From Rosa chinensis (lineage: Eukaryota; Streptophyta; Magnoliopsida; Rosales; Rosaceae), in NCBI RefSeq assembly GCF_002994745.2, contig NC_037089.1, positions 80,996,347 through 81,060,346 of the forward strand: a stretch of 64,000 bases of DNA, in the 5' to 3' direction. The position numbers and the translations under genes were made by a program. The notes beneath the pieces were generated by a model, which saw only the letters and a program-made list of their open reading frames with translations, searched no databases and was not told the origin of the DNA. Shown here one piece after another: positions 30,926-43,755 of the stretch (the stretch's first letter is position 1; each line of letters opens with the position of its first letter).

Positions 30926-33900
30926 GCTTATGCAATTTTTGAGATATTATTTGCTATATTCAATATCATTTTGTTACTTGTTAAAATTGTCGCATTAGAA
31001 TATATGTGTAGAAAATGTAGGTAAATGATGAACCAGTAGTTCATACATAAATCGAACGTGTAGTTTCGATAATGTCATTTAAGAAACTTGAAGTTTCCTT
31101 CATAAATTCACCACACATGATAAAACCAGTAGATTTTACATGTTTAATTTGATTTGTCATACTATGTTGTAAGAACTCGAAGTTCCCATTTGTTGCCCAT
31201 GGATTTTTCCAAAAAGCACTTACTACGATTATTTGTTCTTTAATATCAAATTTGAGCAATTGAAAGTTTCTGGAAGAAATTATCTAAAGTTGGCATGTTT
31301 TCTTGCCTAAAACAAAACATGATTAGCAAGATATTGAACAACCCATCTGCCCAAAACAATACAAGAAGAGGCACTTTACTAATTCTCAGAATTGATCACT
31401 ATCTTGTTGCTAACTGAAATGAACAACAACCTCCTGTTAAGGAATGATCAAGCCAAGCCCATCGGTACCCAAGCAGCACTTTTGCTTGAAGCAAATGACG
31501 TTGCTCATCGCAAACCTGATCATGAAATGAGAAATTGTGGTCGTGGAAGGGACAAAAAGTCCGATCTTTCGAGACAAGGAAAAAGAGGTGGGCCCATATA
31601 ACTGGCCAAAACATGGCCCTATGTTATAGTGCCCCTGCCTAACAAGCCAAAGTGGAAAGGAACCATGGTTCGGCCCGTCGCCACTAAAGTCAGCATGATC
31701 TTTGTTATCGATGTGGAGGAATTGACTGCTAGTCCCACATCTGCTGTGCGATAGCGAAGCAGTAGATGAGTATTTCGTCGGTCACGGAACTCGAAATACC
31801 AACTTTATTGAATGATCATTTTCTATTGACTACACATTAGAAATGGATTTTGGGGCAGTTATTGAACATACTAAGGATTAGAACTCGAAGACATGGGTAT
31901 AATTGGCCCCTTGAGCCATATCTATTTTATTTTAATGAATAAAATACCTTTGGATTTTGGTAATTTATGTTTTCAATTATTTTGGATTATGGAAATGTGG
32001 TTCTGTTCAAATATATTTAATTCAATAAACTTATTTATACATGTGATCTGTTGAATTAAATAAATGAATAGGCATATTTTGTGGGGAAGTTTGTTGTCTG
32101 GCTAACAGTGCTATTACGCACACCATACTCCCAAATCGGAGATATTTTTCAAATTTATTGTCTATTCATACCTCTGTGATAACCGTATCAGGCCAATCCA
32201 ACCTGATAGAGGGCTATCGCAAAGCCCACTTTATCTTGTCCATTGGTACTGAACTTACCATTAATGAGGCCTTATAATCTCCACGTTCCAAAAAAATGTT
32301 ATTAAGTATTAAGGATATTCAAACCAACGATTATCACGTTGAAACCACTGAGAAAAATGAGTGTAATATCTTTGCATAACCTCCGAATGTGCGGCCAGAA
32401 GCGTAAATTGGAGAAATTGAAATATGTTCGCTAGAAGCTAACTAATTCGAGCAACTACTTACTATGGCATGACCGTTTGAGACACTCATGTCAAAGTATG
32501 ATGCACTGTATTCTCAACTCATCACAAGTGCATCCCTTCTGAATAAGGGTCTTGTATATAATGACACACTATACCATACTCGTTAAGAATATTTAATATT
32601 AGACTATCATATGCAAAGACTAGTACATACACCACCATTTTTCTGCACTGAATGCAAGAAAAATTTGTGGACATATCCAACCACCATGTGGACCAGTTAA
32701 ATATTAATGGTTTTGGTTGATGTATCAACAAAATGATCACATGTTACACTATTGTCCACAAGAAAATGCTGCTTTTGCTAAACTCTCACCCATATCATGA
32801 AATTAAGGTCGGGTTCACTACTCGGATTATCTCATAAAGTCCATAAGATTTGATAATGCCGGAGAGTTTACATCGAAGTCTTTCGATGATTATTGCATAT
32901 CCCTTGGGCCGGATTGATGTTGAACATATAGATCCCTATGTTCACACCCGAGATGGTCTCGCAGATAGAATTTTGGTAATGCGCACCAAGCTTCTAGATT
33001 GTGTGGGGTTATGCATGCAATCTTGCATGCAGCCATGTTAGTCTTGTTAAGGCCCACTACCACCCAATCTTACTCCGCGTTACAGCTAGTGACTGGGTAC
33101 GAACCTGACATTTCGTACTTACGCGCATTTGGGTATGCAATCCTCGTGCCAATTGTGCAACCACAACGTACAAAATTGGGTCCTCAACAAATGATGGGCA
33201 TACATGTCGATTATGAGTCTTATCCATTATGTGCTCTTTAGAGCCCTTGACATGCAATCTCTTTACTACTAGATTTGTGGATTGTCACGTTGATGAGACA
33301 GTCTTCCCACCATTAGGGGGAGATAAGAACGTGACCGTTCCTAATGAACGACATGAATTAACATGAAATGTCCCCATTACGTCTCATCTTAATCCCCAAA
33401 CCGCATAATGTGATAGTAAAGTGCGGACAATTTTAGATCTATAGAGTATAAAATACAATATGCCAGACACTTTCTCTAATCTAGCTAAAGTAACGATATC
33501 GCATATACTTGCTGCAAATATGCCTACAAGGATAAACGTCCCCATAGGACATGTCGTCCCAGATGGACGAGGTACGACCATGGCGGCTAACCGATCATAT
33601 GTTCCTGCCCAGAAGCGAGATAGATCATTAGGTTTGAAGAATTTTTATCCTTGGAAGAGGGTAAACTTAGCACAAACAAATCCTCTTGAATCTCAAACCG
33701 ATTCATCTCACGAGATAAATCGGGATTATGGGTATGTCCTAAAAGAGACCATGTTGGGGGACGCTCTAACATTTGAACCCACTCCCAAGAATAGAGAAAT
33801 CTAGGTAAATTCAGTGTGGTTTGGAATCAGAATGAGATTATCATTAATGATATATTAGTATTTGCGATGGCCACTAAAACTATAATAAGCGATGACCTCA

Positions 33901-36028
33901 AACCTTGCTTTGTTGATGAATATCAATGAAGAGACCTGGCCAAAAAGGAAATAAACAATCCAGGTTGAATTGGATTCCTTGACAAAGAGAAAGGTGTTTG
34001 AGCCTGTTGTTCCTACACCTCCCCATGTTAAACTTGTAGGATTTAAAAGGGTATTTGTAAGGAAGCGTAGTGAGAAAAACGAGATTGTGATACACAAGGC
34101 TCGTCTAGTGGTGCAAGAATTTTTTCAACGCCTTGTGATTGATTATGAAGAGACGTATTCTCCCGTAATAGACGTCATAACGCTCCACTACCTTTTCAGT
34201 TTGGTAGTTTTCAAAAAACTGAATATGCAGCTTATGAATGTGGTCACAACTTTTCTCTATGGGGATCATGGTACAGAGATATACATAAAAGTTCCTGAAG
34301 GACTTAATATACCCGATGCAAATAGTTCTACACCACGGAACACGCTCTCCATTAGTTTTGAGGCGTTCACTTTATATATTGAAACAATCTAGATGGAGGT
34401 GGTATAACCGTCTAAGTGAATATTTGATCAGGATGAGATATATGAATAATAAATTTTGCCCATGTGTGTTTATCAACGAAACAAGTTTTGGGTTTGCAAT
34501 TGTGCTGGTCTATGTCAATAACATGAATTTGATTGATATTCCTGAAGATCAAGGAAACCGTAAAGCACCTGAAGTCGGAATTTGAGATGAAAGGCCTTGG
34601 GAGAACAAATTATTGTCTCGACCTGGAGCCCGAGCACAGTGCAGATGAAATTTTGGTCCATCAACCAAATTACATCTAGAAGATGTTAAGCCGCTTTAAT
34701 GAGGATAAAAGCAAGCACACCCGTGGTCGTCTGAAATCTAGATAGAACCGTATCGTCCTGCAAATGATAACGAAAAGATATTAGTGCCAGAAGTCCCATA
34801 TCTAAGTGCAATAGGCGCATTATTGTACTTTGCTCAATACCCGAGACAGAACATCTCATTCGATGTGAACTTATTAGCTAGATATAACTTTGCACCAACA
34901 CGCCGCCACTGGAATGACATAAAAGACATTTTTCGCTACCTTAGAGGTACGGCAGACATGTGCTTATTCTATCCCTATGCATCAAGAAATGGATCAAACC
35001 CCCTTGATCCTCGGAATGATGCTCGTCTTGTTGGATATGCTGATGCAAGCTATCTATCAGACCCGCACAAGGCGCATTCCCAAACTAGTTATGTCTTTAC
35101 CATTGATACTGCAATCTCTTAGAGTTCTATGAAATAGACTCTTGTTGCTACCTCTTGGAATCATGCTAAGATTCTAGCTCTTTATGAAGCAGTATATGAA
35201 TATATATGGTTGAGAGTCATCACAAAAGCATGTTCGAAGCACATGTGAACTGCATTCCACCATTGATGAACCAACCATTATCTACGAGAATAATGCTGCC
35301 TACATAGAGCAAATAAAGATGAGTTTCATCAAAGGAGACAACACCAAACACATTACACCAAATTTCTTCGTCAATCAGACAAGAAGCATCAGAAGATTGA
35401 AGTTAAGCAGACTCGATCTGAAGACAATCATGCAGACCTCTTCACTAATTCAATACCAATGTCTACATTCCATAAGCATGTCCAAGGTATTAGTCTACGT
35501 AAATTATCCGATTACCTAACATATAATTTTCGGGGGGAGTCTAAATCAAGGGGAGTATCCTGATGCATACTCATTTGACGGTCGTGTACTCTTTTTGTCC
35601 TTCATCCAGGGTTATTTTTCCTCACTGGGTTTTGTTACCTGGTAAGGTTTTAACGAGGCACATCTTTGGCATGGTCACCCCACTTAATGCATCCTGAAAT
35701 GCTTTGATTCGACATATACGCATTTGCTCATCTGTTCCCTTCGATCACGGGTTTCTCCACTGGATTTACCGGGTAAGGTTTTGGTGCAGTAACTCTAATG
35801 CATCCCTCTCGTAGACATACTACCTACTTATGATCCCAATGAGAAGACTTCATCCATCTCTGAAGTTCTAATATGACTACTCCACACTCACGCGTGTTGT
35901 GCTCTTTTTCTCCTTCGACCAAGGTTTTTTTCCCACATGGTTTTTATTACTTGACAAGGTTTTTGACGAAGCAACTTAGAGGTGCACAGCAGAGGCAACA
36001 CTATTGACATGGAATATCCAATGGGGAG

Positions 36029-36304
36029 TGTTGTAAATGATTATGGCTATTCATGCAATACGTATTGCTTGATGTATGCGGTCGCTATTGAATGGTGATT
36101 GACATACTTCTAATTGATGATTGACAGACTCGTAATTCTATGAGTGATTGGTGTAACGATTAAGTCTTACCTTTTCTACACAAGATGTAGCCCTATATAA
36201 ATCTCATAATTTATATAGTAAGATGAATGGAAAGACACTCCATTCTTTGCGTCTAAACTCTCTCTCTCTCTCTCTCTCAAATTCTTGCTTTATGTTTTAC
36301 AACA
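36029..36304 (+). repeat. 3' LTR of the decayed copia element
   Basis: 276 bp, preceded by the purine tract ATGGGGAG and containing a CT microsatellite near 36260-36278. It is followed by the target duplication ATCAT. Confidence 0.8.
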
Positions 36305-36372
36305 ATCATAAGAATTGTTCAAATTATAAAGGTTTTGAAGTGTGTTCAACATATATATACAAATAGTGTACC

Positions 36373-36657
36373 TGCGATAGGACCAGGTGAGAGTGAACTT
36401 GGAGAACCTGCAACCAAATAGGTCATCCTACTAATTATTCAAATTATAAGAGTTCTCTACAAGTTTGAAGTGTATTCGTCATATATATACTAATAGTTTA
36501 CCTGCGATAGGACCAGGTGAACGTGAACTTGGAGAATCTGCAGGCAAATAGGTCATCATAAGAATTATTCAAATTATAAAAGTTGTGAAGTGTGTTAATC
36601 ATATATATACAAACAGTGTACCTGCGACAGGACCAGGTGAAAATGAACTTGGAGAAT
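36373..36657 (-). CDS. Array of three linker mini-exons (36373-36408, 36502-36537, 36622-36657)
   Basis: Three copies of the 36-nt linker exon, spaced 129 and 120 nt apart. Each has an acceptor (GCAG or GTAG) and a GTAC or GTAA donor, and each is phase 1-1. They code GSPSSLSPGPIA, DSPSSRSPGPIA and DSPSSFSPGPVA. The introns between them are about 84-93 nt, long enough for plant splicing. They belong to receptor kinase copy 2; which copies are used cannot be told from sequence. Confidence 0.65.
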
Positions 36658-36712
36658 CTACAACCAAATAAGTCATCATAAGAATCCTTTTCTTTCCCTA
36701 GCTATTTTATCG

Positions 36713-37640
36713 AAAATTCTTCCATGCTCTGAGCTTGCCATGCTTGGGCATGTCAGCTTATTATGGACCGTTGGATATCAAGTCTGAAATCTAACGGTTG
36801 AAAATGTTGACCGGGTGACCTGTTATTCCATACTCTCTCTCTCTTTCAACACCAGGCCACCATCAGCATCAACTCCAACACAGTGGGACCGTGGTTGTTA
36901 CCCTGCGTGATTATCATCCACAGATTCATTCACTCCCCAAATTCATAACTAACAAAATCCCAGGGTCCCCAGTTCAATTAGATCAAGATCGAGAAGAAGA
37001 ACTTTCATTCCAGTTCATGGCCCAAATCTACCAAATATTAGAATTCCAATTTCCAAATCAAAATTTGATCTTTCACTAAAAATCAAACCCATGCGATGCA
37101 GCTGGGGAACTTAAAAGTGTCCTCGACCTCGATCGATCTCATTGTTTAATATACCGCAAACCCAGGTCCAAACTTGACCCAATCCCAAACCACCCTCCTC
37201 CACCTCACTTATGACCACACTTGCTTCTCCACCGCTTCGAAGAGGGTCGACACAACTTGCAACCACAGCCAAATGAGGCGGCAACTCTTCTACCATCCAT
37301 CACCGTCAAATATGCATCAAATATCACCATCAACTGTTTCTGGCAACAGCCAAAGTTGGAAATGAACCAACAGAACTTAAAATAGCTACCATGAGCAATA
37401 AAATTAAAAACCCAACTCGGCGGAGACCGACCAAAGAGTTCGTTGAGAAAGCTAAATTTCACACCTCATGCACTGCGAAAAGTGACCCTGCTTGCCGGAA
37501 ACTTGGAGAAATCGTCGGCGACTCGGTGCCACCGAAGCTTCGGATTTCGATTGTCCTCCCTCAGCCAAAGATTGGACAAATCGAGACTAAAGGCATAACG
37601 CGGCGAAGAGACAAATCTAACAGCACCGGTGCGCCGCTGT
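36713..37640. other. Unassigned segment between two copies of the copia tail
   Basis: This stretch interrupts a duplicated block and matches nothing else in the window. It has a CT-rich leader-like part (near 36830) and a GC-richer, codon-like part (37390-37640), which suggests a captured gene fragment. No TIR or LTR was found at its borders and no protein family was recognised. Confidence 0.4.
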
Positions 37641-38584
37641 GAAGACAACACCAAACACATTCAACCGAATTTCTTCTTTAATCAGACAAGAAGCATCAGA
37701 ATATTGAAGTTAAGAAGACTCGATCTGAAGACAATCGTGTAGACTCGATTTGAAGATAATCGTGCAGACCTCTTCACTAAGTCAATACCAATGCCTACAT
37801 TCCAGAAGCATGTTCAAGGTATTGGTCTACGTAAATTATCCGATTACCTAACATATAATTTTCGGGGGGAATCGAAATCAAGGGGAGTATCCTGAAGCAT
37901 ACTCATTTGACCGTCGTGTACTCTTTTTATCCTTCATCAAGGGTTATTTTGCCCCTCTGGGTTTTGTTACCTGGTAAGGTTTTAACGAGGCACATCTTTG
38001 ACATGGTCACCCCACTTAATGCATCCTGAGATGCTTTGATTCGACATATACGCATTTGCTCATCTGTTCCCTTCGATCACGGGTTTCTCCACTGGATTTA
38101 CCGGGTAAGGTTTTGGTGCAGTAACTCTAATGCATCCCTCTCGTAGACATACTACCTACTTATGATCCTGATGAGAAGACTTCATCCATCTCTGAAGTTC
38201 TAATACGACTACTCCACACTCACGCGTATTGTGCTCTTTTTCTCCTTCGACCAAGGTTGTTTTTTCCCACATGGTTTTTATTACTTGACAAGATTTTTGA
38301 CAAGACAACTTAGAAGTGCACAGCAGAGGCAACACTATTGACATGGAATATCCAAGGGGGAGTGTTGTAAATGATTATGGCTATTCATGCAATATGTATT
38401 GCTTTATATGTGCGATCACTATTTATTGGCGATTGACATACTTCTAATTGACGATTGACAGACTCGTAATTGTATGAGTGATTGGTGTAACAATTAAGTT
38501 CTACCTTTTCTACAGAAGATGTAGCCCTATATAAATCTTATAGTGAGATGAATAGAAAGATACTCCATTCTTGGCATCTAACAC
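37641..38584 (+). mobile_element. Duplicated copia tail: RNase H end, 3' noncoding region and truncated LTR
   Basis: It aligns with 35335-36290 of the decayed element: the RNase H tail, the repeated 3' noncoding motif, the purine tract and LTR start (TGTTGTAAATG at 38363), then breaks near 38584 before the LTR end. An extra 28-nt repeat (AGACTCGATTTGAAGATAAT) lies near 37741. It has no 5' half, so it arose by DNA duplication rather than transposition. Confidence 0.8.
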
Positions 38585-38604
38585 TGTATATACTAATACT
38601 TTAC

Positions 38605-38760
38605 CTGCGACAAGACCAGGTGAAAGTGAACTTGGAGAACCTGCAGGCAAATAGGTCATCATAAGGATTATTCAAATTATAAAAGTTGTGAAGGGTGTTC
38701 GTCATATACATACAAACAGTGTACCTGCGACAGGACCAGGTGAAAGTGAACTTGGAGAAA
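38605..38760 (-). CDS. Array of two linker mini-exons (38605-38640, 38725-38760)
   Basis: Two more 36-nt, phase 1-1 copies 120 nt apart, with splice sites intact. They code GSPSSLSPGLVA and VSPSSLSPGPVA. 38725-38760 is the linker copy nearest the ectodomain exon and would be the first one met by the spliceosome. Confidence 0.65.
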
Positions 38761-39023
38761 CTGCAACCAAATAGGCATCATAAGAATCCTTTTCTTTCTC
38801 TAGCTATTTTATTCAAATTATAAGATTTCTCTACAAGTTTGAAGTTTGTGTATGATTCATGTTTGCAATTAATATTGGTGACAATGGTATCCTTTGAGCC
38901 AGTTGTACTTGTTCAGGTCGATTGCCAGGACATATATTAAATTTAAAGCACTCCAAATTAATTTTGTGAAACACTAAAACATGTTCTTAAATCTATAATT
39001 TACATCACAAATGTCAATCATAC

Positions 39024-39810
39024 CTGATGAACTACTACAGTTTGTACTAACGGGCTGGTCTTGACAAAAGCACATAAATTCACCATGGCTAACCCCGCAC
39101 TTCCCTCCCGATGCCTCACAACTGTCGCATGGACCAGTATCAATCCCTAATCCCAATTCAAAACCGCCTTTTATCGCATCTTGGATCTTTGTTGAGTTCT
39201 TCTCCAGAGCAATAAAAGCTGTCTCAAATACCGTAAGGTTAACCATATCTTTACAGACGCCCGCAGAAACTACATCGATAGCAGAATTGAGATTTTTTGT
39301 GGTAAAGGAGACAGTGACTTTATTACTGCAAACCTGTGAATTGCTCGAATAATCTAACCCTGTGTAGGTTTCAAAAGCCGCAGGGTTGCAGTCGTAGTAA
39401 AGGGACAGGTTTCGAGAGTTGAAATCATCATAAAGCCAGGGGTCTATGATCGAGTCATTAATATAACTTGGGGGACAGAGAGTTTCCCAATAATCATCCC
39501 TAGCAACTTTAACCATCCGATTTGTACTACTAGAGCTCATCTCAAGAATTCTGTATTTGACATCGGAGATATTGATCACTGGGATATTGTCTTGGCATTC
39601 GACTTCGCAGGAGGGTTGGCCACAGTAATCAGCTCGGTTCACTCCCCAAAAGGGGTACGAGATGTTTGGGATGTTGCCACACTTGATGGCCTGGCTGCAG
39701 TTGGCATATTGAAAATGATCGGCACAAAGAGTAAAAGGAAGGTTGATTGAGAAGAAAAAGGAAGTGATCACAAAGAAGGTAATCAAAGATTGAACCAGAA
39801 GGGAGTTCAT
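39024..39810 (-). CDS. LRK10-like receptor kinase copy 2, ectodomain exon
   Basis: First exon of the gene that ends at 28115. The start at 39810 (MNSLLVQSLITFF) gives a hydrophobic signal peptide (about residues 1-30), unlike the upstream in-frame extension to 40014. A GUB_WAK-like domain follows (CSQAIKCGNIPNISYPFWG; YCGQPSCEVECQDN) and then a C-terminal cysteine module (CDSCEASGGKCG; GEFMCFCQDQP). The 787 nt end in phase 1 at TCATCAG|GTATGA, which joins any of the linker exons in frame. No lesion is present, in contrast to copy 1. Several N-glycosylation sites (for example NISY, NLSL) are visible. Expression would require splicing an intron region of 9.8 kb. Confidence 0.85.
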
Positions 39811-39850
39811 CTTGATTTGCAATCCGGAAAGAGTTGAACAATATCCTTGC

Positions 39851-39860
39851 TTTATATAAT
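39851..39860 (-). promoter_or_regulatory. Probable TATA box of receptor kinase copy 2
   Basis: The minus strand reads ATTATATAAA 41-50 nt upstream of the start codon at 39810, implying a very short leader. Confidence 0.5.
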
Positions 39861-41317
39861 TGTAGTTGTCCGGTCTAAAAGTCGGTGTAGTTGGTGGTAT
39901 TACAGTTGGATAGGGGCCTTGAAATAATGAAATGAAACAAAAAGAAAAAAAATCACTGCCATTAGCTAAAGCATACTGACGGACTTGACTTGAGTGCTCT
40001 AAGAGTAAATGCACCCATAAATTAAGGGTAAATACTGATTTGCCAACTAAATTAGTAGCATCAATCCACTATTCATCTCAAAGTAGCATCAATCTACTAT
40101 TCATCTCAAATTGACAATTGCCTCTATCTTACGCAATGCACTAAGAAAAGACAATTTATCTGTTAATTCACTATTCACAATTCAAATTAAACTTCTAATT
40201 TAATTAATTAAATAATTAATAATTAGATTAATCATACAATATTATTATTTTTTAAAATATACAGCGGTTGGATCTCAATCCAACAGTTGAAATCAAAGAA
40301 CGGTTGCAAAGTAAGGGGGATTTCAAAATTTCCCAGCAGGCAAAAATTGTGGAGCGCAGCAACATTATTGGGCAATTGCTTGGGCGAGAATTGGTCACTG
40401 GGGAACGTAGTCCCCACACGAGTCCACCAATTGGTCAGGTAATTAATAAGCGTTGCATTGCATAAATGTGCTCGGTCTCTCAATTAGTTACCCAATAAAT
40501 TCATTGGTGCATGGGCTCTAAAGGTCTATAATGAATAAAAATTGGTGGACTAACGTGTGCTGCTGGAAATTCTTTGGCAAAAGATACTGACTAAAAATTG
40601 GCTAGTCTAAATGAACTAGAGAAAAAAAGGGTCAATGCGCGTAGACTATTAAAACAAAGTCTTCTTTTCATGTTCTACATGAGACTTTCTGCTAGTCGAT
40701 GGATCCAAAGCATAAAATGAACGCAAGGAACCAAGGACTAAACTATTGAAATTTTCGCCGAAAATTTCGGCGATGATTTTGTTTTTTTTTTGTAGATGCC
40801 AAAATTTTCTTAGCATACCAACTGATTTTCGACAGCTATTTTCAAAATTTCCTCAAATTTCAAGAATATCAAGAAATATTCAATAATTTAGCACGCCTTT
40901 CGGAAACTTTCTGTTTGAACCCAAAATTAACATTTTTTCCCGACAAGGGGGACTCGAAGAAATCCGGGTCAATATCCGTGGCCCAAGCTATTTATTTTCG
41001 ACAAGTTCGGAATATATTATGTAGAGGCTAAATAAGGCCTATTTGGAGGTCAAGCAATCCTGAAGCAAATCTAAATATTCCTTGATTTACTAGTAATTAT
41101 CTAGATATTTGATAATTAATGGTGATTTACTTGGTTGTTAAACTGTGCAAAATGCAATGATAAAATATGCAGGCTGTATATATGGCCGAGATTACGCGAG
41201 CCATGCAAGTAATTAGCAGGGCCCCACGTCGCGAGTGCGAGCAAATTGGGTTGATATAGCCCATGCAATTAAGCTGGACGTGGAACAAGGGGAAGCATGC
41301 AATCATACTTGATGGTG
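39861..41317. other. Intergenic upstream of receptor kinase copy 2
   Basis: AT-rich, with a short direct repeat near 40055-40110 (AGTAGCATCAATC, CTATTCATCTCAA) and a GC-richer block at 40262-40480. No family or element boundary was recognised. Confidence 0.45.
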
Positions 41318-42584
<1,267 letters not shown>

Positions 42585-42650
42585 TCAGAGTTTGAACCTT
42601 GGTGAGCTCAATACACTCGAGTGACTCAACCAACTCTGCTATGCTTTTGC
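42585..42650 (-). repeat. SINE-like tRNA-derived sequence
   Basis: On the minus strand an A-box-like TAGCAGAGTTGGTTGAG (42625-42643) is followed by a B-box-like GGTTCAAACTC (42588-42598). The spacing fits a plant SINE head; the tail was not delimited. Confidence 0.4.
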
Positions 42651-43654
42651 AGTTGGTACATGTTTGCAACTTTGTAACATCTTATATAATTAAGCCAATT
42701 CTCAAGAGAATGGCTAAATTTTTAAACTACTATATTTGTCCTCACATAATATAGATATTAATAAGGGAAAAATTCACCAATAGTGTCTGGACACTTTGGT
42801 GACTTTCAAAATGATACCTGAACTCTGAATGTTATCAATGTGATACCTGAATTCATTATTTCGTATCAATGTCGTACCTACGACCAATTTCCATCATGGA
42901 ACCGTTAAATTTTACATGTGCGATGCACGTGAGTTACTAAATAAAGATAAAAAGACCGATTTACCCTCAAATTTTTTTTTCCTTTTTCTTTTTCTTTCTT
43001 TCTTCTTCGATCTTTGTTTCTTTCTTCTTCCTTTTTGGTTTCTTCTTCCCCTGTTTTTTTTTTTTTCGTAATGCTTCTTCTTCCCCTGGTTTGAATCATC
43101 AAGATTCAAATCATCTCAGTAGCGGGCCATTCCGGCTACGTTATGGCCTTGAAGAGAACCGGCGCCGCCTTAAGCGATTACTACCACGGAGAATCACAAC
43201 AGACACAAGAAGAGCTACTCCTCCATCACGACCAGCGGCCACTGGACTCCACCACCATTGAGTAACTGCCTCCTCCTCCGCCGCTCGAACACCTCCCTCT
43301 GCCTCTGCCGACCTTCACTCCTAGCCCTCCGATCAAGCTCGCCACCAGCCTACCGACGATGCCGACGAAGGTCTGAAAAACGAGGATGAAAGGGGTTAGG
43401 TTGACCATTGCTGAAGAGGACGAATCTGCCCACGCCTCCTCCTCCCCCGACCGTAACATCACCATGAAGTTTGCTGCAGCACCGCGGAGCCAGGTGGCAA
43501 CACCAGCAGCGACAGCGAGAACCAAGAAGACCTTACAGAAACTCTAATTTTCATTTCCCGTCACCACCCACGACCACACCTCCACGAAAACTCAAACTCA
43601 AAATCCATTAATATCCAAGTTATTTAACTATAACAAAACACCAGCAAGTTTACA

Positions 43655-43755
43655 GATAACCCAACCAAATCCAAATCCAAATCCAAATCCAAATCCAAAT
43701 CCCAATCCCAATCCCAATCCCAATCCCAATCCCAATCTCAATTTCAATTTCAATT
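43655..43755. repeat. Hexanucleotide repeat (CCAAAT/CCCAAT/TTCAAT)
   Basis: About 16 tandem hexamers that shift from CCAAAT to CCCAAT to TTTCAA forms, inside the cargo of the second MULE and absent from the sister element. Confidence 0.9.

Larger units (their letters stand above)
29452..36304 (+). mobile_element. Complete but decayed copia element inside the receptor kinase intron
   Basis: The 5' LTR 29452-29689 and 3' LTR 36029-36304 both begin TGTTGTAAAT and end ACAACA, but they differ in length (238 and 276 bp) and sequence. The target duplication ATCAT is intact (29447-29451 and 36305-36309). The 5' LTR is followed by CGTTATTAGCACGAA, like the primer region of the young element. Gag relics (SGRNYLKLACFLA near 31270; NNNLLLRNDQAKPIGTQAA near 31425), integrase (32700-33250), RT (33970-34585) and RNase H (34784-35500) follow with many stops and shifts. 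It is therefore old, inserted in + orientation into the intron of a - strand gene, between two linker exons. Confidence 0.88.

Noticed and set aside
39811..40014. N-terminal extension of receptor kinase copy 2
   Set aside because: It crosses the TATA box and places the signal peptide internally; the start at 39810 matches copy 1.
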